The notes beneath the pieces are model-generated. The model was not told the origin of the DNA. It searched no databases and saw only the letters and a program-made list of their open reading frames with translations. From NCBI RefSeq assembly GCF_004005905.1, contig NZ_SACO01000001.1, forward strand, positions 248,001 through 312,000: a DNA stretch of 64,000 nt, read 5' to 3'. Position numbers and translations under genes: made by a program. Below, piece by piece: positions 8,288 through 17,532 of this stretch (position 1 is its first letter; each line of letters opens with the position of its first letter). Source of the stretch: Novosphingobium umbonatum. GTDB lineage: Bacteria; Pseudomonadota; Alphaproteobacteria; Sphingomonadales; Sphingomonadaceae.

Positions 8288-9250
8288 TTACGCCTCCTCC
8301 TCCCCCGCAAAACGGCGGGCCAAGACCGCGCAGGCCATCAACTGGATCTGGTGAAACAGCATCAGTGGCAGGATCACCTCACCCACCTGCGATGGTGCAA
8401 ACAACACACCCGCCATCGGCACGCCACTGGCCAGCGATTTTTTGGAGCCGCAAAACAGCAGCACGATCCGGTCCGCCTGGGCAAAGCCCATCAGGCCACC
8501 CAGCCCCCATGTCGCCCCCATCACCAGCGCCAGCAAAACAACGCTTAGCCCCGCGATCAGCCCCAATTCCCACAGAGGCAAATGCTGCCACAGCCCGCCC
8601 ACAACCGCAGCGGAGAAAGCGGTATAGACCACCAACAGGATCGAGCCGCGATCCACATAGCCGATCACCGGCTTATGCCGCGCCACAAAGCCCCCGATCC
8701 ACGGGCGCAACAGATGCCCCGCCACAAAGGGCAGCAGCAATTGCAGCACAATCTTTTCAATCGCCTCCAGCGAGAGCGAGGCCCCGCTGCCCCCCATCAT
8801 CAGGCTGACCAGCAAGGGCGTGATGAAAATGCCCGCCAGATTGGAAAAGGACGCCGAACAGACCGCCGCCGCCACATTGCCCCGCGCGATGGAGGTAAAG
8901 GCAATCGAGCTTTGCACGGTCGAGGGCAACAGGGTCAGGAACAACATCCCCTGCGCCACCAGCACAGGCAGGCCCGGCAACAGCGATACCCCCAGCCCCA
9001 GCAGCGGGAACAGGGCAAAAGTCACCCCCAGCGTGGAGAGATGCAGCCGCCAATGCGCCACGCCCGCCACAATCGCCTCACGCGAAAGTTTGGCGCCATG
9101 CAGGAAAAACAGCAGCACAATCGCCCAAGTGGCGGCATTTTCGCAGAAAACGGCAAAGCCCCCGCGCGCAGGCAGGATGGAAGCCAGCGCCACCGTGGTG
9201 AGCAAGGCCAGAATATAGGGGTCGAAAGCGGATTTGAAACGGTTCAGCAT
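8288..9250 (-). CDS. bile acid:sodium symporter family (SBF-like) transporter
   Basis: The 320-residue protein is hydrophobic throughout, with about nine to ten predicted membrane segments. It matches the SBF-like branch (PF13593) of bile acid:sodium symporters by landmarks such as FFLHGAKLSREA, LPSTVQSSIAFTSIARGN, SASFSNLAG and the C-terminal CGSKKSLASGVPMA. The family is generally thought to move organic anions with sodium. The start is set at the ATG ending at 9250, because the upstream in-frame sequence is arginine-rich and unlike a membrane protein. It is convergent with the TonB receptor and shares a bidirectional terminator with it. The substrate is unknown; an organic acid fits the context. 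Confidence 0.85.
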   Translation of the reverse strand: MLNRFKSAFDPYILALLTTVALASILPARGGFAVFCENAATWAIVLLFFLHGAKLSREAIVAGVAHWRLHLSTLGVTFALFPLLGLGVSLLPGLPVLVAQGMLFLTLLPSTVQSSIAFTSIARGNVAAAVCSASFSNLAGIFITPLLVSLMMGGSGASLSLEAIEKIVLQLLLPFVAGHLLRPWIGGFVARHKPVIGYVDRGSILLVVYTAFSAAVVGGLWQHLPLWELGLIAGLSVVLLALVMGATWGLGGLMGFAQADRIVLLFCGSKKSLASGVPMAGVLFAPSQVGEVILPLMLFHQIQLMACAVLARRFAGEEEA

Positions 9251-9368
9251 GGGGCCAAGCCTAAAGCAGCTATGCCGCCCAGCGCAAGGCGCGGCTTGAC
9301 GTATGCGGGCAACATGAGGCCCCTTGCGCAAAGCGCGGGCTGGATTACTCTGGCGCAACAATCGCCGC

Positions 9369-9397
9369 TTGCATCGCGGCGGGCGGCACCATATTGT
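9369..9397 (+). promoter_or_regulatory. candidate sigma-70-type promoter for the MFS gene
   Basis: TTGCAT (9369-9374) and TATTGT (9392-9397) are separated by exactly 17 bases, about 80 bases before the MFS start. An unusually AT-rich stretch (TTATAAATAATAG) follows in otherwise GC-rich DNA. Confidence 0.35.
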
Positions 9398-9477
9398 TAT
9401 AAATAATAGCCAAAGCTCCTGCGAATCCGGCCCCGTTTGCCGCAACGCCAAGGGGCAGGAGAGGATGGAGAGAGACC

Positions 9478-10803
9478 TTGGCCACCGCGCCTTTTACGCA
9501 AACTGCCGATCCGCGCCTTGTTCTGGCGCAGGCCCCTATGGGCTGGCGACAGATCCTGGGCATTATCCTGTGCACCCTGCTCAATGCGCTGGACGGGTTC
9601 GACGTGCTCTCGATCAGCTTTGCCTCGCCCGGCATTGCCGCCGAATGGCATGTCGACCGCAAGGTTTTGGGCTATGTGCTATCGATGGAAATTTTCGGCA
9701 TGGCGGCGGGTTCAATGTTGCTGGGCCGGTTGACCGACCGCATTGGCCGCATTCCCACCATGGTCATCTGTCTGGTCATCATGGCGGCGGGCATGTTGCT
9801 GGCGCCCCATGCCGATGGCGTTACCACGCTGGCGCTGATCCGTTTGCTGACCGGGCTTGGCATTGGCGGCATGTTGGCGGCGACCAATGCCGTGGCCGCC
9901 GAATATGCCAATGACCGCTGGCGCAGCGCTGCTGTGGCGCTGATGGCGGCGGGCTATCCGTTGGGCGCAGTGGTAGGCGGCACGATTGCCAGCGCCATGC
10001 TGAAAACCGGTGGCTGGCGCGATGTGTTCTATCTGGGCGCGGGGCTGGCGCTGGTGCTGCTGCCGCTGGTGCCTTGGCTGATGCCCGAACCGGTGGGCGC
10101 ATTGTTGCAGCGCCGCCCTGCCAATGTGCTGGAGCGCGTGAACAAAAGCCTGCGCGCCTTTGGCCATAGTGCGGTCGAAGCGCTGCCCGAGGTGCAGGCC
10201 AGCACCAAAATCGGCATGTCGGCCCTGTTCAAGGGCACTTTGGGCCTCACCACCTTGCTGCTGGTGCTGGCCTATTTCGCCCATATTCTCACCTTCTATT
10301 TCGTGGTGAAATGGGTGCCCAAAATCGTGTCGGACATGGGCTTCCCTGCCTCCTCGGCCGGTGGCGTGCTGGTTTGGGCCAATGTGGGCGGACTCATTGG
10401 GGCGCTGATCTTCTCCTTCTCGGCTCTGCGTTTCCCGCTGCGTCCGGCGCTGATCGTGATGATGCTGGCCTCGGTGGCGCTGGTGGCATGGTTTGGCCAG
10501 ACGCCTGCCGATTTGAGCCGCCTGTCTCTGGCCGCTGCCATGGCGGCTTTTTGCACCAATAGCGTGATCGTGGGTTTCTATGCCCTGATCGCGCAAAGCT
10601 TCCCCACCGCGCTGCGCGGATCGGGAACCGGCGTGGTGATTGGCGTAGGCCGCCTTGGCGCGGCTGCTGGCCCGATTGTAGCGGGATACCTGTTCGAGGC
10701 CAAGCTGGGCCTGCCTTTGGTGGCGGCCTTTATGGCGCTGGGTTCGCTGGCCGCCGCCGCTGCCTTGCTGGTGCTGCCCAAAAGCAGCGCGCAGGGTCAC
10801 TAA
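9478..10803 (+). CDS. MFS transporter, aromatic acid:H+ symporter type
   Basis: The 441-residue protein has twelve hydrophobic segments. It carries the DGFD motif in the first membrane helix, the loop-2 motif GRLTDRIGR (about 81-89) and RLLTGLGIGG in helix 4, a pattern characteristic of the aromatic acid:H+ symporters (PcaK/BenK/MhpT type). The start is a TTG at 9478, because a GGAGAGAG ribosome site lies 4-5 bases upstream; the next in-frame ATG (9538) would remove a normal N-terminal tail. It stands alone between divergent SBF and downstream aminotransferase genes. Uptake of an aromatic carboxylate is the likely role and fits the LigE-like locus on its left. Confidence 0.87.
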   Translation: MATAPFTQTADPRLVLAQAPMGWRQILGIILCTLLNALDGFDVLSISFASPGIAAEWHVDRKVLGYVLSMEIFGMAAGSMLLGRLTDRIGRIPTMVICLVIMAAGMLLAPHADGVTTLALIRLLTGLGIGGMLAATNAVAAEYANDRWRSAAVALMAAGYPLGAVVGGTIASAMLKTGGWRDVFYLGAGLALVLLPLVPWLMPEPVGALLQRRPANVLERVNKSLRAFGHSAVEALPEVQASTKIGMSALFKGTLGLTTLLLVLAYFAHILTFYFVVKWVPKIVSDMGFPASSAGGVLVWANVGGLIGALIFSFSALRFPLRPALIVMMLASVALVAWFGQTPADLSRLSLAAAMAAFCTNSVIVGFYALIAQSFPTALRGSGTGVVIGVGRLGAAAGPIVAGYLFEAKLGLPLVAAFMALGSLAAAAALLVLPKSSAQGH

Positions 10804-10859
10804 TCCCCCGACCAAAGCCGATGATTGGCGCATCCCCCACCCCGTGATAGAGGCGGGGG

Positions 10860-12017
10860 ATGACCGCGACGATCGATCCCTTCCGCGCCATGGCCATCGG
10901 CCAACTGGCCCACGCCCTTGCCGCTCAGGGCCGCTCCATCATCCATATGGAATATGGCCAGCCCTCCACCAGCGCCCCCGCCGCCGCGCTGGCCAAGGCG
11001 CATCATGTGCTGGATAGCGAGGCGCAAGGCTATTGGGAAAGCGCCCCGCTCAAAGAGCGCATTGCCCTCCATTATGCCCAGACACAGGGCGTGACCATCG
11101 CGCCCGAACAGGTGATCCTCACCTGCGGGGCCAGTCCAGCGCTGGTGCTGGCCTTGAACAGCGCTTTTGCCCCCGGCGCCCGCATCGCCACCGCCCGCCC
11201 CGGCTATGTGGCTTATCGCAACACGGTCAAAGCGCTGCATATGCAACTGGTGGAAGTGCCCTGCGGCGCAGAGCAAGGTTACCAGATCAGCGCCGCCGCC
11301 CTGGCCGCGCTGGAGCCTGCCCCTGATGGCGTGATCATCGCCAGCCCCGCCAACCCCACCGGCACCATCATCCCGCCTGCCGAACTGAAAGCGATAGCGC
11401 AGGTCTGCCAACAGCGCGGCATCCGCATCATCTCCGACGAGATCTACCACGGGCTGAGCTATACCGGCCCCTGCGTATCCCTATTGGCCTATGCGCCTGA
11501 CGCCTTGGTGGTGAACAGCTTTTCCAAATATTTCTCCATGCCCGGTTGGCGCTTGGGCTGGCTGGTGGCACCGCACGATCTGGTAGAGGCTGCCTATGCG
11601 CGGATGAGCAACCTGTTCCTCACCCCGCCCGTGCTGGCCCAACATGCAGGGCTGGCCGCCTTTGACTGCACGCAAGAACTGGAAGGCCATATTACCACCT
11701 ATGCCGCCAATCGGCAGGCGATGCTGGACGCGCTGCCCGCGCTGGGTCTGGCCAAGATCGCGCCGCCCGATGGGGCCTTTTACATCTGGGCCGATATTGG
11801 CCATCTGACCGATGACAGCATGGCGTTCTGCACAAGATTGTTGCAGGATACCGGCGTGGCCTGCGCGCCGGGTGTCGATTTCGATTCCGAAACCGGCCAC
11901 CGTTTCATGCGCTTCAGCTTTGCCGTTTCCACCCCGCTGGTGGAGGAAGCGATTGCCCGCATGATCCCGTGGTTTGCGCAAAGGGCGGCTGAAAAGGGCA
12001 TTAACCCGCCGCTTTGA
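10860..12017 (+). CDS. pyridoxal-phosphate aminotransferase, class I/II
   Basis: The 385-residue protein is a fold-type I aminotransferase of the aspartate aminotransferase superfamily. It has SPANPTG (N165), SDEIYHGL (D193, Y196), the PLP-binding lysine in NSFSKYFSMPGWRLGW (K223) and a C-terminal substrate Arg in RFMRFSFA. It would transfer an amino group between an amino acid and a 2-oxo acid; the amino acid cannot be read from sequence. The ATG follows GAGGCGGGGG. It lies 56 bases after the MFS gene on the same strand and may be co-transcribed, although no functional link is obvious. Confidence 0.88.
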   Translation: MTATIDPFRAMAIGQLAHALAAQGRSIIHMEYGQPSTSAPAAALAKAHHVLDSEAQGYWESAPLKERIALHYAQTQGVTIAPEQVILTCGASPALVLALNSAFAPGARIATARPGYVAYRNTVKALHMQLVEVPCGAEQGYQISAAALAALEPAPDGVIIASPANPTGTIIPPAELKAIAQVCQQRGIRIISDEIYHGLSYTGPCVSLLAYAPDALVVNSFSKYFSMPGWRLGWLVAPHDLVEAAYARMSNLFLTPPVLAQHAGLAAFDCTQELEGHITTYAANRQAMLDALPALGLAKIAPPDGAFYIWADIGHLTDDSMAFCTRLLQDTGVACAPGVDFDSETGHRFMRFSFAVSTPLVEEAIARMIPWFAQRAAEKGINPPL

Positions 12018-12099
12018 TACCCAGCAAAGACTTTTCCTCCACGCCGCTGCACCAAACCTATGGTAAGACTATGGGCAAACCCAATGGGGAGGCAATGGC

Positions 12100-13113
12100 G
12101 TGGCAAGAGGCGCAATACTGGCAGGCTTGGGCTTAGGTCTGGCCCTCTGCGCTGGGGGCGGGGCATGGTATTGGCACACGCGCCCCATTCCGCTGGCCAT
12201 GGTTAAGTCGCAGGCAGGCCCTGCCGCACAAATGGTCTATGCCACCGGCTATGTCGAGGCGCAGGAGCCGGTCATCGTCGCCTCACGCATCACCGCTCCT
12301 GTGGCGCAAGTGTTGGTGGAGGAAGGCCAGCATGTGCGGCGCGGGCAACCTCTGGTGCTGCTGGCGGCTGACGAACAGCGCGGGCTGCTCGATCAGGCCC
12401 GCGCCCAGCAGCGCAACGCCGATCTGGCCGAACAACGCACCACCGCCCTGTTCCGCGAAGGATGGGTCACCGCCGCCGCGCGCGACAATGCCACCACCAC
12501 CGCCCAAGCCGCCCGCGCCGCCAGCGCCACCGCGCGTGCGCGTCTGGACCAATTGGTGGTGCGCGCTAATTCCGACGGCATTGTCACCAAGCGCGATGTC
12601 TACCCCGGCGATCTGGCGACGCCGACCAAGGCCTTGTTCCAACTGGGCGATCCGGCGCGTATCCGCATCACCGCCACGGTGGACGAGCGCGACATTCCCC
12701 GCGTGCAAGTGGGGCAAAAGGCGCTGATGTCGTCCGATGCCTTGCCGGGCCAAGTGCTGCACGCCCATGTGGCGCAAATCACCCCCGGCGGCGATCCCAC
12801 CATCCGTGCCTTCCGTGTGCGCCTTGTGCCCGATGGCGAGGCCCATGTGCCGATGGGGCTGACGCTGGAGGTCAATATCATCACCGCCATTCGCCAAGCC
12901 GCGGTGCTGGTGCCCCCTGCCGCCGTGGTAAAGGGGCAGGTGTGGCAGTTGGTGCAGGGCCGTGCCAAGCCCGTGCCGGTGCAGACCGGCATCACCGGCG
13001 ACAGGCTGGTGGAGATCACCAAGGGCCTAAGCGCAGGCCAGAGCATCATCGCCGCCCCGCCCGCCACGCTGGAGGCGGGGCAGCGGGTCAAGCCTGAACC
13101 GGCGCAACCATGA
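12100..13113 (+). CDS. periplasmic adaptor (membrane fusion protein) of a MacAB-like exporter
   Basis: The 337-residue protein has an N-terminal membrane anchor (about 5-25). A biotinyl/lipoyl-like half-motif (VAQVLVEEGQHVRRGQPLVLL), a short alpha-helical hairpin rich in Ala, Gln and Arg (about 90-150) and beta-barrel segments ending in GQRVKPEP follow. This is the layout of HlyD/MacA-type adaptors. The start is GTG at 12100, with GGGGAGG 7 bases upstream; a nearby ATG at 12095 is out of frame. Its stop overlaps the permease start (ATGA), and the ATPase follows, so the three genes form one exporter. Cargo is unknown. Confidence 0.9.
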   Translation: MARGAILAGLGLGLALCAGGGAWYWHTRPIPLAMVKSQAGPAAQMVYATGYVEAQEPVIVASRITAPVAQVLVEEGQHVRRGQPLVLLAADEQRGLLDQARAQQRNADLAEQRTTALFREGWVTAAARDNATTTAQAARAASATARARLDQLVVRANSDGIVTKRDVYPGDLATPTKALFQLGDPARIRITATVDERDIPRVQVGQKALMSSDALPGQVLHAHVAQITPGGDPTIRAFRVRLVPDGEAHVPMGLTLEVNIITAIRQAAVLVPPAAVVKGQVWQLVQGRAKPVPVQTGITGDRLVEITKGLSAGQSIIAAPPATLEAGQRVKPEPAQP

Positions 13114-14360
13114 TCGATCGCCTGTCCCTGCTGGTGCATATTGCCGCGCGCCATTTACTAGTGCGGCGGCGGCAAACGCTGGTGGCGACCAGCGGGGTGG
13201 CCGTGGGTGTCGGCTTCTTTCTGGCCGTATCGGCGCTGATGGTGGGCAGCCAGAATGACTTTGTGCGGCAATTGATCGATGTCGCGCCCCATATCACCAT
13301 CTCCGACGAATTGCGCAGCCCCCCGCCGCAACCGGGGGTACAGGCCATGCCTGATGGGGCGGTCGAATTGCATGGCTATAAAATCCGCAATGAAGTGCGG
13401 GGTTTGAAAGACTGGCAACGCATTCTAGCCAGCGTTTCCGCCATCCCGGGCGCGGTGGGTTCGCCCAGCCTGTCGGGGGCGGTGACGCTGCGCATGGGCG
13501 GGCGCGATGAACCTTTGGGCATTGTGGGCATAGAGCCGGGCATCGAGGCCAAGGTGAGCAATGTGGCCGACAAATTGCGCTATGGCCGGTTGGAGGATCT
13601 GGAACGCGTGCAGGGCGGGCTGATCATCGGCGAGGATATGGCGCGCCGTCTGGGCCGCAGCAAAGGCGACATTGTGGCCGCCACCAGCGCCAATGGCAGC
13701 ACGCGATCCTTGCGCATTGTCGCCTTGGTCAAAAAGGGCAACAGCCAATTGGGCGGCTCCACCGGCTATATGCTGCTGCGCGAGGCGCAAAGCCTGTTGG
13801 GGCGGCCTTTCATCATCAACCGCATCGGCATCAAGCTGAGTGATGCCTATGCCGCGCAGGATGTGGCCAAGGGGCTGGAGGCCACCTATGGCTATAAGGC
13901 GGAAAGCTGGCAGGAGCGCTCGGCCGATTTTCTGGCCCTGCTGCTGACCCGCAATGTGATCATGTATACGGTGGTATCGGCCATCCTGCTGGTGGCCAGT
14001 TTCGGCATTTACACCGCCGTTTCCAATTCCGTGGCCGACAAGCGCCGCGATATCGCCATCTTGCGCTCGATGGGCTTTTCGCAGGGCGATTTGCAGCTGA
14101 TCTTTGTGATGGAGGGGCTGGCTTTGGCCTGCATCGGCATCCTGCTGGGCTGGTGCCTTGGCTGGGGGTTGATGCAGGTGCTGGGCAGTCTGGAATTCAG
14201 CGTGGGGGGCGATCCGCAGCATATCCCGCTCGACCAATCGCCGCGCCAATATCTGGTGGCAGCAGCCGCGTCCTTGGCGGCGGGCGTGGTGGCGGCATGG
14301 CTGCCCGCGCGCAAGGCATCAAGGGTAGACCCTGTCGACATTCTACGGGGCGCGGTATGA
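13110..14360 (+). CDS. ABC transporter permease, MacB/FtsX type
   Basis: The 416-residue protein has one membrane helix near residues 25-45, a large periplasmic domain (about 50-280) and three C-terminal helices (about 285-410), ending in LPARKASRVDPVDILRG. This is the signature topology and tail of MacB/LolC/FtsX-like permeases, which drive mechanical export or lipoprotein release. The ATG overlaps the adaptor stop by four bases, and its own stop overlaps the ATPase ATG in the same way. It works with the adaptor and ATPase on either side as a tripartite pump that would need an outer-membrane channel encoded elsewhere. Confidence 0.9.
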   Translation: MIDRLSLLVHIAARHLLVRRRQTLVATSGVAVGVGFFLAVSALMVGSQNDFVRQLIDVAPHITISDELRSPPPQPGVQAMPDGAVELHGYKIRNEVRGLKDWQRILASVSAIPGAVGSPSLSGAVTLRMGGRDEPLGIVGIEPGIEAKVSNVADKLRYGRLEDLERVQGGLIIGEDMARRLGRSKGDIVAATSANGSTRSLRIVALVKKGNSQLGGSTGYMLLREAQSLLGRPFIINRIGIKLSDAYAAQDVAKGLEATYGYKAESWQERSADFLALLLTRNVIMYTVVSAILLVASFGIYTAVSNSVADKRRDIAILRSMGFSQGDLQLIFVMEGLALACIGILLGWCLGWGLMQVLGSLEFSVGGDPQHIPLDQSPRQYLVAAAASLAAGVVAAWLPARKASRVDPVDILRGAV

Positions 14361-15082
14361 GCGAAGAGCCGGTCCTGATCGCGCATCACCTGCGCCGCGA
14401 ATTGGCGGGCGATCCGCCGCCGGTGCTGGTGGCGGACGCGGATCTGGCCATCATGCCGGGCAAATTCACCGCCATTGTCGGCCCCTCAGGCTGCGGCAAA
14501 TCCTCGCTGCTCTATCTGCTGGGCTTGATCGACCGGCCAACGGGCGGGCAATTGCTGCTCGACGGGCACGATCTGCTCACCCTGTCGGGCGATGAAAGGG
14601 CGCAGATCAGGCTGGAACATTTCGGCTTTGTGTTCCAGTTCCATTTCCTGCTGCCCGAATTTAGCGCCCTGGAAAATGTCATGCTGCCGCTACGCCGTCT
14701 GGGCCGCCTGTCGCCCCGCGCCATGAAGGATCGCGCCATGGCCCTGCTGGGCGAGGTAGGGCTGGCGGAGAAAGCTGGAAAATTGCCCGAGCGTCTGTCG
14801 GGCGGGGAAAGGCAGCGCGTGGCCATCGCCCGCGCGCTGGCCAATAATCCAAGGCTAGTGCTGGGTGACGAACCGACCGGCAATCTGGACAGTGTGAACA
14901 GCGCCCGCGTGGTCGATATGTTCCGCGATCTGGCGCATAACCAGGGCCGCGCCGTGGTTTGCGTCACCCATGATCCCGCCATTGCCGAAAAGGCCGATAT
15001 ACGCGTCACCATGCTGGACGGGCGAGTGACCGAAGTGCGCGACCAGACCGGCGCAACACAATCAGCCACCAGCGCAACATAA
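14357..15082 (+). CDS. ABC transporter ATP-binding protein, MacB/LolD type
   Basis: The 241-residue ATPase has Walker A GPSGCGKSS (42-50), a Q-loop in FVFQFHFLLPE, the signature LSGGERQRVAIARAL, Walker B LVLGDEPTGNLD and an H-loop in CVTHD. The GNLDSVNS stretch is typical of LolD/MacB/FtsE-class subunits. The start overlaps the permease stop (ATGA). It powers the adaptor/permease pair upstream. The C-terminal tail (TGATQSATSAT) is low complexity. No regulator is adjacent, and the cargo (lipid, peptide or small molecule) cannot be told from the sequence. Confidence 0.93.
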   Translation: MSEEPVLIAHHLRRELAGDPPPVLVADADLAIMPGKFTAIVGPSGCGKSSLLYLLGLIDRPTGGQLLLDGHDLLTLSGDERAQIRLEHFGFVFQFHFLLPEFSALENVMLPLRRLGRLSPRAMKDRAMALLGEVGLAEKAGKLPERLSGGERQRVAIARALANNPRLVLGDEPTGNLDSVNSARVVDMFRDLAHNQGRAVVCVTHDPAIAEKADIRVTMLDGRVTEVRDQTGATQSATSAT

Positions 15083-15164
15083 GCGAAATTCTGGAGAAAA
15101 CCGGCAGTTTCATTCGGCTTTGGCCCGCGATGCGTTTGCGCGTCCGGCGCGAAAGGAGCGGGAA

Positions 15165-16559
15165 GTGGCTGAAGGGATCAAGCGTCTATACCGGAAGATC
15201 GAAGGGCTGGTGCTCACCCATGGCCTTTACCAGCCCACACGGCTGATCCTTCTGCTGCTGGGCCTGATGGCCCTGCGCGCTTTGGGCGATGACATTTGGG
15301 CGGCTTTCAGCGGCGACACATCCTCGATGTTCTTCCCCGCCAATGACCGCTATGCCGATTTCATCAAAGTGGCCCTGTCCTATCAGGATATTTTCACCCA
15401 GACTTTGGCGGACAAGGCCTATCTGAACCATTGGCCGCATATTTTCCGGCTCTACTTGCTGGACAATCCCTATGATCTCTCGCCGGAAAACCTTGCCGCG
15501 CCAGAGATGCTGGCCAATGTCACCAATCTGCATCTGCCGCCCTTTGCCAGCCTGCTCTATCTGTCCTGCGCCCATTTGATCGCGGCCACCAATCCGCTGG
15601 TGGCGATGCTGGTGTTCTGGGGCCTTTATGCGGCGGGCGGTGTGGCCGTGGCCAGCATGGCGCGCAGCCATATGGGCGCCTCACGCGCCACGGGCCGCTT
15701 TATCGCTTTTGCCGCGCTGGCCTCTTATCCCGCGCTATGGATGCTCAATCGCGGCAATCTGGCAGGCGGCTATTCGGCGCTGCTGGCGCTGGCATGGCTG
15801 GCCACGGCGGTTTCGGGGCGGCAGCGCTGGCTGGGCTGGGTGGCTTTGGCCTTTGCGGTCAACCTGCGCCCCGAACCGGCGCTGCTGGTGTTGCTGGAAC
15901 TGCTGGGCAGCGGCAGCCTCTGGGCGCGTTTCACCCGCATGGCCATTCCCGGCGCCATCAGCGTGGTGATTGCCGCCATCGCTTTCCCGCTCGCCCATGC
16001 GCTTTATCCGCTTTACACGCTGACCAATGTGCAAAAGGGCCTGACCATCTATCACTTCCGCTATATCGTGTCGGACATGGGCGATGAATGGAACGCGTCT
16101 ATCTTCATGTATGCCAAAGGCGTGCTGATGCAGATGGATGTGCGCCCGCGCTACAGCGATACAGTGGCGCAGGTGCTGGAACTCTTGGCGCTGGCCAGTG
16201 TGGCGCTGGTGGCATGGGGCGCGGCCACCCGTCGCATCACCCGTTGTGAACTGGTGTTTGTAGTCACCGCCCTGCCCGCCATGTTTGTGCCGGTCTATTC
16301 CTATTACCATATCGTGGAATTTCTGGTGGTGATCGCGCTGCTGGTGGCCGATCTGGAGCGCAATCCGCCCCACCCCACCGACCGCCGCCTGCCCTTGCTG
16401 CTGCTGACCGTGCTGGTGATGAGCCCGTTGGCTGGTTCCTATTCCAACGGTCTGCTCGATGCCCTGCTGATGCTGGCGGGCACGATCTATGTGCTGCGCC
16501 CCTTGGCACAGGCGGCATTGGCGCAGATCGCCCCGCGCCCTACGCCTGCTCTCACATAA
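15165..16559 (+). CDS. polytopic membrane protein, GT-C-like (DUF2029/GT87-like)
   Basis: The 464-residue protein has about ten to eleven hydrophobic segments. A first extracytoplasmic loop carries acidic and aromatic residues (FPANDRYADF; NHWPHIFRLYLLDNPYDLSPENL), as in GT-C lipid-linked glycosyltransferases. Helical stretches such as AVNLRPEPALLVLLELLG follow. I place the start at GTG 15165, with AAAGGAG six bases upstream; a TTG at 15120 is in frame but has no such site. It follows the ABC exporter by about 80 bases on the same strand, so it may modify or deliver what the exporter handles. The family assignment is tentative and rests on topology. Confidence 0.6.
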   Translation: MAEGIKRLYRKIEGLVLTHGLYQPTRLILLLLGLMALRALGDDIWAAFSGDTSSMFFPANDRYADFIKVALSYQDIFTQTLADKAYLNHWPHIFRLYLLDNPYDLSPENLAAPEMLANVTNLHLPPFASLLYLSCAHLIAATNPLVAMLVFWGLYAAGGVAVASMARSHMGASRATGRFIAFAALASYPALWMLNRGNLAGGYSALLALAWLATAVSGRQRWLGWVALAFAVNLRPEPALLVLLELLGSGSLWARFTRMAIPGAISVVIAAIAFPLAHALYPLYTLTNVQKGLTIYHFRYIVSDMGDEWNASIFMYAKGVLMQMDVRPRYSDTVAQVLELLALASVALVAWGAATRRITRCELVFVVTALPAMFVPVYSYYHIVEFLVVIALLVADLERNPPHPTDRRLPLLLLTVLVMSPLAGSYSNGLLDALLMLAGTIYVLRPLAQAALAQIAPRPTPALT

Positions 16560-16568
16560 TTCTGGCGC

Positions 16569-17420
16569 TTACCTGATCCCCAACCTCTTCAGAACCCGCC
16601 AAGCAAAAGCCTTGGCGCGGTTCTGTTGCGGCCAGCGGCCCGGACGGGCGGGGGTGAACCCCATGCCCCGCAGCACGCTGTTAAAGGCATGGGCCGCACC
16701 TTCATTATAGGACCATTCCGAGCGCCAAGTGATCGACAGCGAGACGGAGACTTCCGGCCCGTTGGTGACAAAATGCGGCGCCATTACCGGCACCATCAAC
16801 CCCTGCCCCGCCGCAAGAGCAAAGGGCCGACCTGCCGCCAACATTTCCTCACGCCAGCACAATTCGCGCGGGCCGCCGGTGTGATAGGCTTCATGCACCG
16901 CGCTGGGGGCGTGCATTTCGGAATCGGCGGGGAATTGCGTCATCACCTTGGCGCCGCGCAATTGCAGCAGGATATTGTGTTCAGGGTCAAAATGATAAGG
17001 CGTAACGGCATCGGGCGAGGACACGAAGACAAAAGCCTGCGGCGTATGGACCGCGCCGGTCTTGGGGGTGATGAAGGGCTTTAGCTCCTCGATCACATCC
17101 AGCAAAAGCGCGCGATAGAGCGGGTCTTCCTCGATATGGGTGATCGCCACCCAGCAGCCTGCGCTGTCAATCTGGCGCACGGCATCGGCGGCGCTGATAC
17201 TGGGCACAGGGGGCTTGCCGGTGATGCCGATCGGCTGTTTGGCATAGGCATATTCAACCAGACGTGCAGGCAGGCGCTCCACCATTTGCGCCAACGCCTC
17301 CAGCTCCATCAAGGGATGGCCGAGCAGATTATGCTCCAGCACATGGGGCTCTTCGGGGTAATGGCTGGCAAAGCGGGCCAGAGCGGCGGGCGGAAAGTAA
17401 GTCATAGGCCAAGCGTCCAT
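16569..17420 (-). CDS. cupin-like (JmjC-type) domain protein
   Basis: The 283-residue product contains a cupin core at about 150-260, with TPYHFDPEHNILLQLRGAK (an HxD...H metal site) and a later GLMVPVMAPHFVTNG strand that supplies the second histidine. It fits the cupin-like/Fe(II)-2-oxoglutarate oxygenase fold, but no substrate is known. Starts at 17423, 17420 or 17405 are all possible because no strong ribosome site is seen. A GTG at 17510 is rejected because it would lie across the ald terminator. It follows alanine dehydrogenase on the same strand. Its stop lies ten bases from the convergent membrane-protein gene. Confidence 0.7.
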   Translation of the reverse strand: MDAWPMTYFPPAALARFASHYPEEPHVLEHNLLGHPLMELEALAQMVERLPARLVEYAYAKQPIGITGKPPVPSISAADAVRQIDSAGCWVAITHIEEDPLYRALLLDVIEELKPFITPKTGAVHTPQAFVFVSSPDAVTPYHFDPEHNILLQLRGAKVMTQFPADSEMHAPSAVHEAYHTGGPRELCWREEMLAAGRPFALAAGQGLMVPVMAPHFVTNGPEVSVSLSITWRSEWSYNEGAAHAFNSVLRGMGFTPARPGRWPQQNRAKAFAWRVLKRLGIR

Positions 17421-17472
17421 CATAGATTGCCCGTGCCATAACCTGCCAATACTCAAGGATTGCCTAAAGCAA

Positions 17473-17504
17473 ACGACCCGCAGGCGGGGCTGCCTGCGGG
17501 TCGT
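17473..17504 (-). terminator. terminator of the alanine dehydrogenase gene
   Basis: ACGACCCGCAGGC (17473-17485) pairs perfectly with GCCTGCGGGTCGT (17492-17504) around a six-base loop. On the minus strand it is followed by a T-rich stretch (TTTGCTTT). It starts about 29 bases after the ald stop. Confidence 0.75.
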
Positions 17505-17532
17505 GCTCACTCACAACCTGATAGGGTGGGGA

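Noticed and set aside
17421..17510. A GTG start at 17510 for the cupin-like gene
   Set aside because: The extra residues would be encoded by the stem of the ald terminator and are arginine-rich with no family similarity.
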